A DNA stretch of 64,000 bases from Brevundimonas sp. UBA6550 (GTDB lineage Bacteria > Pseudomonadota > Alphaproteobacteria > Caulobacterales > Caulobacteraceae): assembly GCF_002434505.1 (NCBI RefSeq), contig NZ_DJKE01000003.1, forward strand, positions 1-64,000, written 5' to 3'. Made by a program: the position numbers and the translations under genes. Each line of letters starts with the position of its first letter. The stretch's first letter is position 1. Positions 38,642-47,073 of this stretch are shown here, piece after piece. The notes under the pieces are model-generated. The model was not told where the DNA came from. It saw only the letters and a program-made list of their open reading frames with translations, and ran no database searches.

Positions 38642-38830
38642 TGTCTTCTCCCCGCTGTGCGGGGAGGGGGACCACCCCCCGGTCTCGCCAAAGACGAGCC
38701 CGAGGACAGGCTACGCGGTGGAGGGGTTGTGGACGCCTCACGGCCCTTGATTCGGTGACGCTCCGAAGAACCCCTCCGTCACGGCGCTGAAGAAGCGCCG
38801 CGCCACCTCCCCGCGAAACGGGGAGGAGAC
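38642..38830. repeat. REP/BIME-like composite repeat 2
   Basis: Unit Y (forward) spans about 38642-38727: a CTCCCC...GGGGAG hairpin, GGGGGACC, an inserted stretch, and a CTACGCGGTGGAGGGG end. Unit Z (inverted) spans about 38769-38830: CCCCTCCGTCACGGCGC, GCGCCGCGCCACC and a CTCCCC-gcgaaac-GGGGAG hairpin. It has the same two unit types as the element at 20252-20398 but in reverse overall orientation. It fills the 309-base gap between alaS and pirin, both minus-strand; no gene was seen in the gap. Confidence 0.85.
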
Positions 38831-38847
38831 GGAGACGCGCGCCGCGT

Positions 38848-39714
38848 TCACACCCTCGGCGGCGGGCCGAACTTGCCGGCCTGGTAATCCTGGACCGCCT
38901 GGATGATCTCGTCGCGGGTGTTCATGACGAAGGGGCCGTGGCTGAAGACCGGCTCGCCGATGGGTTCGGCGTAGCCCAGGAGGACGACGGCGTCCGATGC
39001 GGCGGCGATCTGAACCGCGTCGCCGTCGCCGAGGGCGGCGAGGTTCCATTGCGGCACGGCGGTTCCGGCGACGGAGACCTCGCCCTTGACGACATAGAGG
39101 AAGACGTTGCGGCCGGGGGCGACCGGCGTCTCGAACGTCGCGCCGCCGGGCAGACGAACGACGGCCAGATGGATGTCGATCAGCGACTGGATCGGCGCCT
39201 TGACGCCCTGCCACTCGCCCGAGACCGGCTCGACCGTGACGCCGTTCTCGGTGACGAAGGTCGGGATGTCGGATTTCTGCAGGCCGACATAGTTCGGCCT
39301 GGTCATCTTCAGCCGCGACGGCAGGTTCACCCACAGTTGCAGGATCTCCATCGGCCCGCCGTTGCGCTTGAAGGCGGCCGGGGACAGTTCGGCGTGGATC
39401 AGGCCGGAGCCGGCGGTCATCCACTGGATGCCGCCCGCCTTGATGATGCTCTCCCCTCCGCCGGAATCGTTGTGGGCCAGCTCGCCGTCCAGGATGAAGG
39501 TGACGGTCTCGAAGCCCCGGTGCGGGTGAGGACCGAACGGCAGGCCCGCATTGCCCGGCGCATAGGTCTGGGGCCCGTGGTGGTTCAGGAACAGGAAGGG
39601 ATCGACCTGCTCCAGCCCCGGGCCGGGCACGGGGCGGCGCGTGGTCAGGTCGCCGATGTCGTCGCGAACGGCGGGATGCAGGCGAAGGACGGGACGGGAC
39701 GCAATCTGGGTCAT
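38848..39714 (-). CDS. Pirin-family bicupin
   Basis: 288 residues. The pirin signature is clear: FLFLNHHGPQTYAPGN then GPHPHRGFETVTFILDGELAH, which provides the metal-binding His residues of the N-terminal cupin. Pirins bind Fe or other metals; some oxidise quercetin, others act as redox-sensing cofactors, so the specific role is open. The C-terminal GNVFLYVVKGEVSVAG is the second cupin-like domain. A -10-like element lies exactly 7 bases before the ATG, suggesting a leaderless mRNA. Confidence 0.9.
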   Translation of the reverse strand: MTQIASRPVLRLHPAVRDDIGDLTTRRPVPGPGLEQVDPFLFLNHHGPQTYAPGNAGLPFGPHPHRGFETVTFILDGELAHNDSGGGESIIKAGGIQWMTAGSGLIHAELSPAAFKRNGGPMEILQLWVNLPSRLKMTRPNYVGLQKSDIPTFVTENGVTVEPVSGEWQGVKAPIQSLIDIHLAVVRLPGGATFETPVAPGRNVFLYVVKGEVSVAGTAVPQWNLAALGDGDAVQIAAASDAVVLLGYAEPIGEPVFSHGPFVMNTRDEIIQAVQDYQAGKFGPPPRV

Positions 39715-39720
39715 TCGTCA

Positions 39721-39729
39721 CATATAGGG
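39721..39729 (-). promoter_or_regulatory. Candidate -10 element of the pirin gene (leaderless start)
   Basis: Minus-strand CCCTATATG occupies 39729-39721. Its TATATG core ends 7 bases before the first base of the ATG at 39714, so transcription would begin on the start codon. The same 9-mer stands upstream of alaS (38587-38579) and the timA-like gene (50524-50532). A -35 is not evident. Confidence 0.4.
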
Positions 39730-39751
39730 TGGCTAATCAGCGGCCGCCAGC

Positions 39752-40348
39752 CTAGCCGGGGCGGGCGACGGTCACGGCGCGGGCGCGGCCGTTCTGCACC
39801 AGTTCGCCGCTCCAGCCGTGGGCGGCGGCCCGCAGATGCAGTTCGCCGTCCGCCAGCGGCACCACGGCGGCGGCGCCGTCGAACCCGGCCGGACCGGCCG
39901 GACCATCGGCGGTCGACGCCGCCCGCGCGTCCAGCCGGCGCCAGGCGCCCTCGATGCGTCGCCCCTCGCCCCGGTCGGTCAGGGCGAAGGACAAAAGCGG
40001 TTTACCGTCGGCGTCCGCGACGCGCCAGCGCCCGTCCAGCGGACCGGCGCGGCGGTCGGCGTCGATCTCGGACTGGGCGACGCCCTGGTCGTAGGCAGTC
40101 TGCACATCGCCGGGGCTGACTTCATAGTCGCCGACATAGGCCTCCACGACCACCGGCTGGGTCAGGGGGCTGCGGCGCCAGTCGCCGCCGGCGTCGCCCT
40201 GGGCTTCGGTTTCCCGACCGAAGTCGGACGGGGGTTCGAACGGCCGGACCACGGGGGCCTGATAGGTTTCGGGCGTGGCGTCCAAAAGCCCGGCGGCTTG
40301 CGGAGCCTGCGCCATGGACGCTCCGGCGAAAAGGGCGAACAGGATCAT
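39752..40348 (-). CDS. Hypothetical exported protein
   Basis: 198 residues, not recognised. The N-terminus MILFALFAGASMAQAPQ looks like a short signal peptide ending A-Q-A. The mature part is acidic and Ala-rich, with GPLDGRWRVADADGKPLLSFALTDRG and RRIEGAWRRLD suggesting a beta-sandwich fold such as a small lipocalin- or PilZ-unrelated ligand-binding domain; that is speculation. It is 37 bases upstream of the pirin gene on the same strand, within about one promoter length, so both may be regulated separately. Confidence 0.7.
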   Translation of the reverse strand: MILFALFAGASMAQAPQAAGLLDATPETYQAPVVRPFEPPSDFGRETEAQGDAGGDWRRSPLTQPVVVEAYVGDYEVSPGDVQTAYDQGVAQSEIDADRRAGPLDGRWRVADADGKPLLSFALTDRGEGRRIEGAWRRLDARAASTADGPAGPAGFDGAAAVVPLADGELHLRAAAHGWSGELVQNGRARAVTVARPG

Positions 40349-40472
40349 GCGTCCACCCTGCCAAATCGCGGGACCGATCGCCTAGAGCCGACAGGCCTTT
40401 GCGCGAAAACGTGATTCGGGCGAACGGCAAGGGTTCGGAACGCAACAATCGCCGCTTCTGTCCCGCCGTGCG

Positions 40473-40501
40473 TTGACACCGGCCCCCCAGGGTCACAAAA
40501 G
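40473..40501 (+). promoter_or_regulatory. Candidate sdh operon promoter
   Basis: A perfect TTGACA at 40473-40478 is followed 17 bases later by CAAAAG (40496-40501), which is a poor -10. It is the best promoter-like sequence in the 206-base gap before sdhC; transcription would start about 45 bases before the ATG. Confidence 0.35.
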
Positions 40502-40554
40502 CCTTCGCAACCGCACACGGCGATTGAATTCATTCGCTTTTGAGAACCATTCGC

Positions 40555-41019
40555 ATGACCCAGCCCAGCCCGAAACCGGGTGGCGCAGCAAACGACCGGA
40601 CGGGTCGTTTCGTCACCCAACCGAACGGTCACGTCACGCCGCTTTCGCCGCATATGAGCGTCTGGCGCTGGCACGTGACCATGGCCGCCTCCATCCTGTT
40701 CCGCGCCACCATCATCGCCGCGACCGTAGGCGTGCTGTTCGTGGTCGGCTGGTTGGGCGCCATGGCGTTCGGGCCGGAACACTACGCTTGCTTCCTCATG
40801 CTGGCCGGATCGCCGCTGGGTCTGTTCGTCGGCTTCGGCCTGACGGCGGTGCTGTTCTCCTTCATCCTGAACGGCGCGCGTCACACCTATAACGACACCG
40901 GCAACGGGCTGACGCTGGCGTCGGCCAATCTGCTGTCCAACATCGCGGTCTGGGCGCCGGTCCCGCTGGCCGTGTTGTTCTGGGTCGTCCTGTTCGCCAC
41001 GGGGAGGGTTTCGCTGTGA
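40555..41019 (+). CDS. sdhC: Succinate dehydrogenase cytochrome b556 subunit
   Basis: 154 residues from ATG 40555; a TTG five codons upstream is not needed. The N-terminal TPLSPHMSVWRW is the RPLSPHL-type quinone-site motif, followed by three transmembrane helices (about 44-66, 85-105, 122-147). The heme ligand is His110 in GARHTYNDTG. It anchors SdhAB to the membrane and, with SdhD, forms the ubiquinone site and binds heme b. It overlaps sdhD by four bases (GTGA). Confidence 0.95.
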   Translation: MTQPSPKPGGAANDRTGRFVTQPNGHVTPLSPHMSVWRWHVTMAASILFRATIIAATVGVLFVVGWLGAMAFGPEHYACFLMLAGSPLGLFVGFGLTAVLFSFILNGARHTYNDTGNGLTLASANLLSNIAVWAPVPLAVLFWVVLFATGRVSL

Positions 41020-41420
41020 GCGGCGCCGTCAAGTTCAAGAACAACGTCAAGGTTTCCGAGCGCCACGGCGCCGGCGAATGGCTGACCGAGCGGGTGCTGC
41101 TGGTCGCCCTGCTGCCGCTGGGCCTGTGGGTCGCCTCGACCGGCTTCACCCTGGCGGGCGCCGGCTATGACGCCGTTCTGGCCTGGTTCGCCAATCCGCT
41201 GAACGCGGCCCTGATGGCGATCACGGCGGTGGTCTTCTTCGGCTATCTGAGCCTGGCCTGGAAGGTCGTGCTGGAGGACTATGTGCCGAACGCGGGGACG
41301 CGCGGCCTGCTGGTCGCCCTGCTGAACATCGTCTTCGTCGTGCTGGCCGCCGCCAGCGTCTTCTTCATCGTGCGGCTGGCGCTGGGCTCGGCGCCGCTGC
41401 CCGCCGGCTTCGGAGCCTGA
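41016..41420 (+). CDS. sdhD: Succinate dehydrogenase membrane anchor subunit
   Basis: 134 residues from GTG 41016, coupled to sdhC. Three hydrophobic segments lie at about 28-50, 63-86 and 98-121. The usual heme-ligating pattern H-x(10)-D-Y appears as Y77[12 protein letters not shown]: the EDY is present but the aligned residue is Tyr77 and no other His lies in the helices (the only one visible is His17). If alignment by eye is right, the second axial ligand of heme b is missing or supplied otherwise. Identification rests on gene order and the EDY motif. Confidence 0.88.
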   Translation: MSGAVKFKNNVKVSERHGAGEWLTERVLLVALLPLGLWVASTGFTLAGAGYDAVLAWFANPLNAALMAITAVVFFGYLSLAWKVVLEDYVPNAGTRGLLVALLNIVFVVLAAASVFFIVRLALGSAPLPAGFGA

Positions 41421-41428
41421 ATAGACCG

Positions 41429-43213
41429 ATGGCTGCTTACGAACTGATCGATCACGAATACGACGTCGTCGTCGTCGGCGCAGGGGGCTCTGGCCTGCGC
41501 GCCGCGCTGGGCGCCGCACAGCAGGGGCTGAAGGTCGCCTGCGTGACCAAGGTTTTCCCGACCCGTTCCCATACCGTGGCGGCGCAAGGCGGCATCTCGG
41601 CCTCCCTCGGCAATATGGGCGAGGACAGCTGGCAATGGCACATGTACGACACCGTCAAGGGGTCGGACTGGCTGGGCGACCAGGACTCCATCGAATATCT
41701 GGTCCGCAACGCCCCCAAGGCGGTCTATGAGCTGGAACACTGGGGCGTGCCCTTCTCGCGCACCGACGAAGGCAAGATCTATCAGCGCGCCTTCGGCGGC
41801 ATGACCCGAAACTTCGGCGAAGGCCCGGTGCAGCGCACCTGCGCCGCCGCCGACCGCACCGGCCACGCCATCCTGCACACCCTGTACGGACAGTCGGTCC
41901 GTCGCGAGGTGAAGTTCTTCGTCGAATATTTCGCCCTGGACCTGATCATGCAGGACGGCGCCTGCACCGGCGTCACCGCGCTTCAGCTCGATAACGGTCA
42001 ACTGCACCAGTTCCGCGCCAAGATGGTTGTTCTGGCGACGGGCGGCTACGGCCGCGCCTACTTCTCCGCCACCTCGGCCCACACCTGCACCGGCGACGGC
42101 AACGCCATGGTGCTGCGCGCCGGCCTGCCGCTGCAGGACATGGAGTTCGTGCAGTTCCACCCGACCGGCATCTATGGCGCCGGCTGCCTGATAACCGAGG
42201 GCGCACGCGGTGAAGGCGGCTATTTGACCAACTCGGAAGGCGAGCGCTTCATGGAGCGCTATGCGCCGACCGTGAAGGACCTGGCCCCGCGCGACATGGT
42301 TTCGCGCTCCATGACCATCGAAATCCGCGAAGGCCGCGGCGTGGGTCCCAAGAAGGACCACATCTTCCTGCACCTGGATCACCTGGACCCGAAGATCCTG
42401 CACCAGCGCCTGCCGGGCATTTCCGAAAGCGCCAAGATCTTCGCCGGCGTGGATGTGACCAAGGAGCCGATCCCGGTCCTGCCGACCGTCCACTACAATA
42501 TGGGCGGCATCCCCACCAACTATCACGGCGAAGTCCTGACGCTGCGCGACGGCAACCCCGACAGCGTGGTGCCTGGCCTGATGGCCGTGGGCGAAGCGGC
42601 CTGCGTCTCGGTGCACGGCGCCAACCGCCTGGGCTCCAACTCCCTGACCGACCTGGTGGTGTTCGGCCGCGCCGTCGGCCTGCGCTGCGGCGAGGTGGTG
42701 GACAAGGCGTCCGCCGTGCCGTCGGCCTCCAAGGCCCAGACCGACGCCCATCTGGCTCGCCTTGACCGCTTCCGCAACGCGAACGGCTCGACCCCCACCG
42801 CCGAGCTGCGTCTGTCGATGCAGCAGGCCATGCAGGCGGATGCGGCCGTGTTCCGCACCGGCGAGACCCTGCAGCAGGGCGTCGACAAGCTGCGCGCCAT
42901 CGAGGCGGCCGGCGCCGACATCAAGACCACCGATCGCGGTTTGATCTGGAACACGGATCTGATGGAGACGCTGGAGTACGACAACCTGATCGCCCAGGCG
43001 ATGGTGACCATCGAGGGCGGCCTGAACAGGACGGAATCGCGCGGCGCCCACGCCCGCGAGGACTATCCCGATAGAGATGATGCAAGATGGATGAAGCACA
43101 CCCTGGCCTGGAAGCGTCCGGGCGAGGGCGTCCAGATCGACTATCGTCCGGTCCACAACTACACCATGTCGGACGACATCGCCTATATCGAGCCGAAGGC
43201 GCGGGTTTACTAA
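41429..43213 (+). CDS. sdhA: Succinate dehydrogenase flavoprotein subunit
   Basis: 594 residues. FAD-binding GAGGSG is at 17-22 and the covalent-FAD histidine is His48 in [10 protein letters not shown]. The catalytic Arg region is in [17 protein letters not shown] near 400. The C-terminus ([18 protein letters not shown]) is standard. It oxidises succinate to fumarate and passes electrons to SdhB. It begins eight bases after sdhD and ends one base before sdhB. Confidence 0.97.
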   Translation: MAAYELIDHEYDVVVVGAGGSGLRAALGAAQQGLKVACVTKVFPTRSHTVAAQGGISASLGNMGEDSWQWHMYDTVKGSDWLGDQDSIEYLVRNAPKAVYELEHWGVPFSRTDEGKIYQRAFGGMTRNFGEGPVQRTCAAADRTGHAILHTLYGQSVRREVKFFVEYFALDLIMQDGACTGVTALQLDNGQLHQFRAKMVVLATGGYGRAYFSATSAHTCTGDGNAMVLRAGLPLQDMEFVQFHPTGIYGAGCLITEGARGEGGYLTNSEGERFMERYAPTVKDLAPRDMVSRSMTIEIREGRGVGPKKDHIFLHLDHLDPKILHQRLPGISESAKIFAGVDVTKEPIPVLPTVHYNMGGIPTNYHGEVLTLRDGNPDSVVPGLMAVGEAACVSVHGANRLGSNSLTDLVVFGRAVGLRCGEVVDKASAVPSASKAQTDAHLARLDRFRNANGSTPTAELRLSMQQAMQADAAVFRTGETLQQGVDKLRAIEAAGADIKTTDRGLIWNTDLMETLEYDNLIAQAMVTIEGGLNRTESRGAHAREDYPDRDDARWMKHTLAWKRPGEGVQIDYRPVHNYTMSDDIAYIEPKARVY

Positions 43214-43214
43214 G

Positions 43215-44009
43215 ATGGTCCAGCTCACTCTCCCCAGAGGCTCAAAGCCGACGACCGGCAAGGTCCACAAGGCCGCGCCGGGCGCCAAGGACGTGAAGAC
43301 CTACAAGGTCTATCGCTACGATCCGGAAACCGACGCCGATCCGCGCTGGGACACCTATGAGGTGCCGACTGGCGACCACGGTCCGATGCTGCTGGACGCC
43401 CTGATCCACATCAAGAACACCATCGATCCCACCCTGTCGTTCCGGCGGTCGTGCCGCGAAGGCATCTGCGGCTCCTGCTCGATGAACATCGACGGGCGCA
43501 ACGCCCTGGCCTGCACCAAGGGCTGGGAGGAATGCTCCTCGCACAACATCACCATCGCCCCCTTGCCCCACCAGCCGGTGGTCAAGGACCTGGTGACGGA
43601 CCTCAGCCTGTTCTACGCCCAGTACGACTCGATCCAGCCCTACCTCCAGTCGGACGAGCCGGACCCCGAGAAGGAACGTCTGCAGACCCCGGCCGAGCGC
43701 GAGAAGCTGGACGGCCTGTACGAGTGCATCCTGTGCGCCTGCTGCTCGACCTCCTGCCCCAGTTACTGGTGGAACCAGGAAGAGTATCTGGGCCCGGCGG
43801 CGCTGCTGCAATCCTATCGCTGGATCGCCGACAGCCGCGACGACGCGACCCAGAAGCGCCTCGATGACCTTGAAGACCCGTTCAAACTGTATCGTTGCCA
43901 CACGATCATGAACTGCGCCCAGGTCTGCCCCAAGGGTCTGAACCCGGCCAAGGCCATCGCCGAGACCAAGAAGCTGATGGTCGCCCCCAGCCGCAAGAAG
44001 GCGGCCTGA
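43215..44009 (+). CDS. sdhB: Succinate dehydrogenase iron-sulfur subunit
   Basis: 264 residues. The [2Fe-2S] ligands are Cys80, Cys85, Cys88 and Cys100 (CREGICGSC...C). The [4Fe-4S] and [3Fe-4S] ligands come from [11 protein letters not shown] (171-181) and [11 protein letters not shown] (228-238). It links the flavin of SdhA to the quinone site. A stretch of about 25 extra residues at the N-terminus relative to E. coli SdhB is typical for Alphaproteobacteria. Confidence 0.97.
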   Translation: MVQLTLPRGSKPTTGKVHKAAPGAKDVKTYKVYRYDPETDADPRWDTYEVPTGDHGPMLLDALIHIKNTIDPTLSFRRSCREGICGSCSMNIDGRNALACTKGWEECSSHNITIAPLPHQPVVKDLVTDLSLFYAQYDSIQPYLQSDEPDPEKERLQTPAEREKLDGLYECILCACCSTSCPSYWWNQEEYLGPAALLQSYRWIADSRDDATQKRLDDLEDPFKLYRCHTIMNCAQVCPKGLNPAKAIAETKKLMVAPSRKKAA

Positions 44010-44055
44010 CGGATCGGACGCCGGAGGCTTTGTCTCCGGCGGTTCCCTGGGTTAG

Positions 44056-44385
<330 letters not shown>

Positions 44386-44386
44386 G

Positions 44387-45202
44387 ATGACCGCCGCCGC
44401 CCTGGTCGAAACGATCGGCGGCTGGATCGAACACCACATTCTGCGAATCGCAGCCGAGGACGCGACGCCGATCATCGGTGTGGCGGGCTGTCAGGGATCG
44501 GGCAAATCGACCCTGGCGCTGGGACTGGCCGAACGGTTCGGCGGCGCGGCCCTGTCGCTGGACGACGTCTATCTGACCAAGGCGGAACGGACGAGAATGG
44601 CGCGCGCCATCCATCCCCTGTTCGCCACGCGCGGCCCGCCGGGCACGCATGACCTGGCGCTGCTGCACGCGGTGCTGGATCGGTTGATCACGGCCGGGCC
44701 GAACGACCGAACGGCGCTGCCCCGGTTCGACAAGCTGGCCGACGACCGTGCGGCCGAGGCGGTCTGGCCGGTGGCGACGGGCCGACCCCGCGCCATCGTG
44801 CTGGAGGGCTGGTGTCTAGGCGCGACGCCGCAGGACCCGTCGGCGCTGGCGCAGCCGATCAACGGACTGGAGCGGGAGGCGGACCCCGACGGCGTGTGGC
44901 GACGTGCGGTCAATGCGGTCTTGGCGCGCGATTACGGTGCGGTGACCCGGCGGCTGGACGCGCTGATCTTTCTGAAGGCGCCGGGCTTCGACGTGGTGCT
45001 GGATTGGCGCTGCGAACAGGAGGCGGGGCTGACGGGCCAGCGGGTGTCGGACACGCGCCGCGCGGCGTTGCGGCGGTTCGTCCAGCACTATGAACGGCTG
45101 ACCCGGCACATGCTGGACGGCGGGATCGCGCCGGACCTGACGGTGACGCTGGATGCGGATCGCGGGATCGTCGCGGCCGGTCCGGGCGTTGAACGCCTAT
45201 GA
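44387..45202 (+). CDS. P-loop kinase, probable D-glycerate 3-kinase
   Basis: 271 residues. Walker A is GCQGSGKST at 34-42. The pattern ALSLDDVYLTKAERTRMAR, TRGPPGTHD and VLEGWCLG closely resembles the plant-type (GLYK-like) glycerate kinases related to uridine/pantothenate kinases. It probably makes 3-phosphoglycerate from D-glycerate, feeding serine or glycolysis. Coupled to the PilZ gene by an ATGA overlap. Alternative: another small-molecule kinase of the same clade. Confidence 0.82.
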   Translation: MTAAALVETIGGWIEHHILRIAAEDATPIIGVAGCQGSGKSTLALGLAERFGGAALSLDDVYLTKAERTRMARAIHPLFATRGPPGTHDLALLHAVLDRLITAGPNDRTALPRFDKLADDRAAEAVWPVATGRPRAIVLEGWCLGATPQDPSALAQPINGLEREADPDGVWRRAVNAVLARDYGAVTRRLDALIFLKAPGFDVVLDWRCEQEAGLTGQRVSDTRRAALRRFVQHYERLTRHMLDGGIAPDLTVTLDADRGIVAAGPGVERL

Positions 45203-45555
45203 ACCTGTTCAAGTCCAGGACGACGGCCGGCGCGCCCGCCGAAGACCGTCGCGCGACGCCCCGCCGCGCCCTCAATGCGCGCGGGGTGGTCTGCGGTGCG
45301 GACGTGGAGGTCGCCTGCCTGATCGCGGACCTGTCGGACGGCGGGATGCGGGTGCGGATGGATCGCGGATCGGCCCTGCCGCGCGAGGTCGTGGTGGTCG
45401 ATATCGCCGAGGCGATAGCCTATCCGGCCGAGGTGGTCTGGCAGCGCGGACAGGAGGCGGGCCTGCGCCAGACGGGGGCCAAATCCCTGCGCGGCCTGGC
45501 GCCGGCGCGTCTGGTTCCGGCGCGGGACGCCTGGCTGAGGGCCGGCGGGCGTTAA
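45199..45555 (+). CDS. PilZ domain protein
   Basis: 118 residues, a single domain. The c-di-GMP-binding signatures are RRATPRR (17-23) and DLSDGGMRV (44-52), matching RxxxR and (D/N)xSxxG. c-di-GMP binding is therefore likely, and the effector partner is unknown. Its start overlaps the kinase stop (ATGA), so synthesis is coupled to the upstream kinase gene. Its stop codon shares TTAA with the convergent HAD phosphatase gene. Confidence 0.85.
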   Translation: MNLFKSRTTAGAPAEDRRATPRRALNARGVVCGADVEVACLIADLSDGGMRVRMDRGSALPREVVVVDIAEAIAYPAEVVWQRGQEAGLRQTGAKSLRGLAPARLVPARDAWLRAGGR

Positions 45556-46400
45556 AGGCCGGCCGGCATGCATCCGGCGTTGATGGCGATCCGCCCCACC
45601 AGCCCCTTGACGATCAGATCCAGCGCCGAACCCTCGCGATAGTCGGCGGCGGCGACGAAGTTCACCCGGTCCTCCGAGATCAGGGAATAGACCTTCTTCT
45701 GGTCCTTCTCGTTCGAGCGCGGATCATAGACGGCGATGGAGAAGCCGCCCTTGGTGTGCATCATCTTCATGGTCGGCACGTCGGTGTCGCCGTCGCCGAT
45801 GAAGATCATCCGGTCGAACGGAACGGCGCGCTCGTCGTCGGGGATGAAGTGGTTGATGCGTTCGTGCTCCCAGTGGTTCTTCACGCCCTTGTTGATGCGG
45901 AACAGATACTGCGTCTTGGTGGTGTAGTTGACGCCGACCGCCGGCCAGGCGGCCTCGCCCTTGTCGTCATAGACGTAGTGGGAGGCGAAGACGTGGGTCA
46001 GGGCGGGGCGGATCGGCGTGCCGTCGATCATCTCCTCCAGCCCGGCGGAGATGATGTAGTGCTCGATCTCCAGCCCGTATTTGGCGCCGAAGGCGTTCAT
46101 CCGGTCGAACCAGCTAAGGTCCTTCAGGCCCTCGAACAGGGCGACCTCGCGGCCGTGATCGCGCAGGGTCTCGCGCGTGACGGGCGCGCCGTTCTGGCGC
46201 GCATGGTGCAGCATCAGCTGCATATACATCAGGATGCCGTCGCCGTCGGCGTCCTCGGTCAGACGCTCGGCCTCGGCCCAGAAGGCGCCGATGTCCACGC
46301 CCACCGAGGGAATGAAGCTGACCTCCTGCATGTTTCCACGGGCCAGGGTGCCGTCGAAATCATAGATGAGGGCGGTTTTCAGCGGGGCTTTTTCGGCCAT
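45552..46400 (-). CDS. HAD-superfamily phosphatase (phosphoserine-phosphatase-like)
   Basis: 282 residues. HAD motif I is DFDGTLA at 14-20 (nucleophile Asp14, general acid Asp16), motif III/IV is IGDGDTDVP near 201-209, with Lys in LFRINKG around 170. The large cap insert (about 25-115) resembles the SerB/ThrH type C1-cap but the protein is longer than either. The substrate is not identifiable. A single-gene unit convergent with the PilZ gene. Confidence 0.82.
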   Translation of the reverse strand: MAEKAPLKTALIYDFDGTLARGNMQEVSFIPSVGVDIGAFWAEAERLTEDADGDGILMYMQLMLHHARQNGAPVTRETLRDHGREVALFEGLKDLSWFDRMNAFGAKYGLEIEHYIISAGLEEMIDGTPIRPALTHVFASHYVYDDKGEAAWPAVGVNYTTKTQYLFRINKGVKNHWEHERINHFIPDDERAVPFDRMIFIGDGDTDVPTMKMMHTKGGFSIAVYDPRSNEKDQKKVYSLISEDRVNFVAAADYREGSALDLIVKGLVGRIAINAGCMPAGL

Positions 46401-46441
46401 GAGGCGGCATCCGGTGCGTCAGTCGAACCCCGCCCTCTATA

Positions 46442-46960
46442 TCAGCCGGCCTCCCCCGTCGATTGGCGCCGCTGGCCGAAGGTGGGGGCCGCCGTCTTCT
46501 GCTCGTCCCAATAGGTCGCGCCGGTGGTCGGCTTGAACATGGTGCGCGGCGTGCCGTTGCGCGCCACCACGGCGAAGGTGTTGGTGGAGGCCTGATAGAT
46601 CAAAGTGTCGCCGTTCGGGCGTTTGACCGTCTCCACGTCGCGCGGCGGCTTGGTGGTGAAGGCCGTGACCTTGGCCAGATAGTCCTCGGCCGAGCGGGCC
46701 CCGAAGTCGGCGCCGTTGCGGTCGTAAAGGCGGGTGATCTTGGCGTCGACCGTCTCGCGCCGGTTGGCGGTCAGGACGGGTTTGACCTCCGGCGCCGACC
46801 CCATCTCGGCGACCGATCCAGCCGTGTCCGCCAAGGCCACCGGCTTGGCCTCGGTCGAGCGATCCCGCGTCTCGACCGCCGAAGATCGGTCGCAAGCCCC
46901 AACGACCAGCAGCAATCCGCCCATCGCCAGCGCAACCACGCCCCTTGTCGTCGTCTTCAT
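46442..46960 (-). CDS. Lipoprotein with polymorphic-toxin-like C-terminal domain
   Basis: 172 residues from ATG 46960, which is chosen over GTG 46966 because AAGGGG is seven bases before it and only one before GTG. The lipobox is VVGAC (Cys23). After a low-complexity linker the C-terminal half reads SAEDYLAKVTAF, RPNGDTLIYQASTNTFAVV and GTPRTMFKPTTGATYWDEQK. This pattern (NGDxxxYD...TNxFAV...G..RTMFKP) resembles the ends of some colicin/S-pyocin and RHS/CdiA-type toxins (from memory). No immunity gene is adjacent. Alternative: an ordinary lipoprotein that retains the fold. Confidence 0.7.
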   Translation of the reverse strand: MKTTTRGVVALAMGGLLLVVGACDRSSAVETRDRSTEAKPVALADTAGSVAEMGSAPEVKPVLTANRRETVDAKITRLYDRNGADFGARSAEDYLAKVTAFTTKPPRDVETVKRPNGDTLIYQASTNTFAVVARNGTPRTMFKPTTGATYWDEQKTAAPTFGQRRQSTGEAG

Positions 46961-47002
46961 TCGCACACCCCTTCATATACCCGCGTGACGCGACGAAAGC
47001 AC

Positions 47003-47027
47003 AACTTCATTGTTCGCGCAATGTTCC
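47003..47027 (-). promoter_or_regulatory. Candidate EcfG/sigmaT-type promoter of the lipoprotein gene
   Basis: On the minus strand GGAAC (47027-47023), 16 bases, and AGTT (47006-47003) match the alphaproteobacterial general-stress consensus GGAAC-N16/17-CGTT except for the first base of the -10. The predicted start leaves about 35 bases before ATG 46960, including the ribosome site. Confidence 0.4.
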
Positions 47028-47038
47028 TGCGCTGCGTC

Positions 47039-47067
47039 TCGACGCGGTCATGGAGGATCGCTAGACC
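47039..47067 (+). promoter_or_regulatory. Candidate coaBC promoter (leaderless start)
   Basis: TCGACG (47039-47044) and GCTAGACC (47060-47067) are spaced by 15 bases and fit the Caulobacter housekeeping promoter pattern. The -10 ends exactly 7 bases before ATG 47074, so the mRNA would begin at the start codon; leaderless mRNAs are frequent in Caulobacter. Confidence 0.45.
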
Positions 47068-47073
47068 GGAGCC

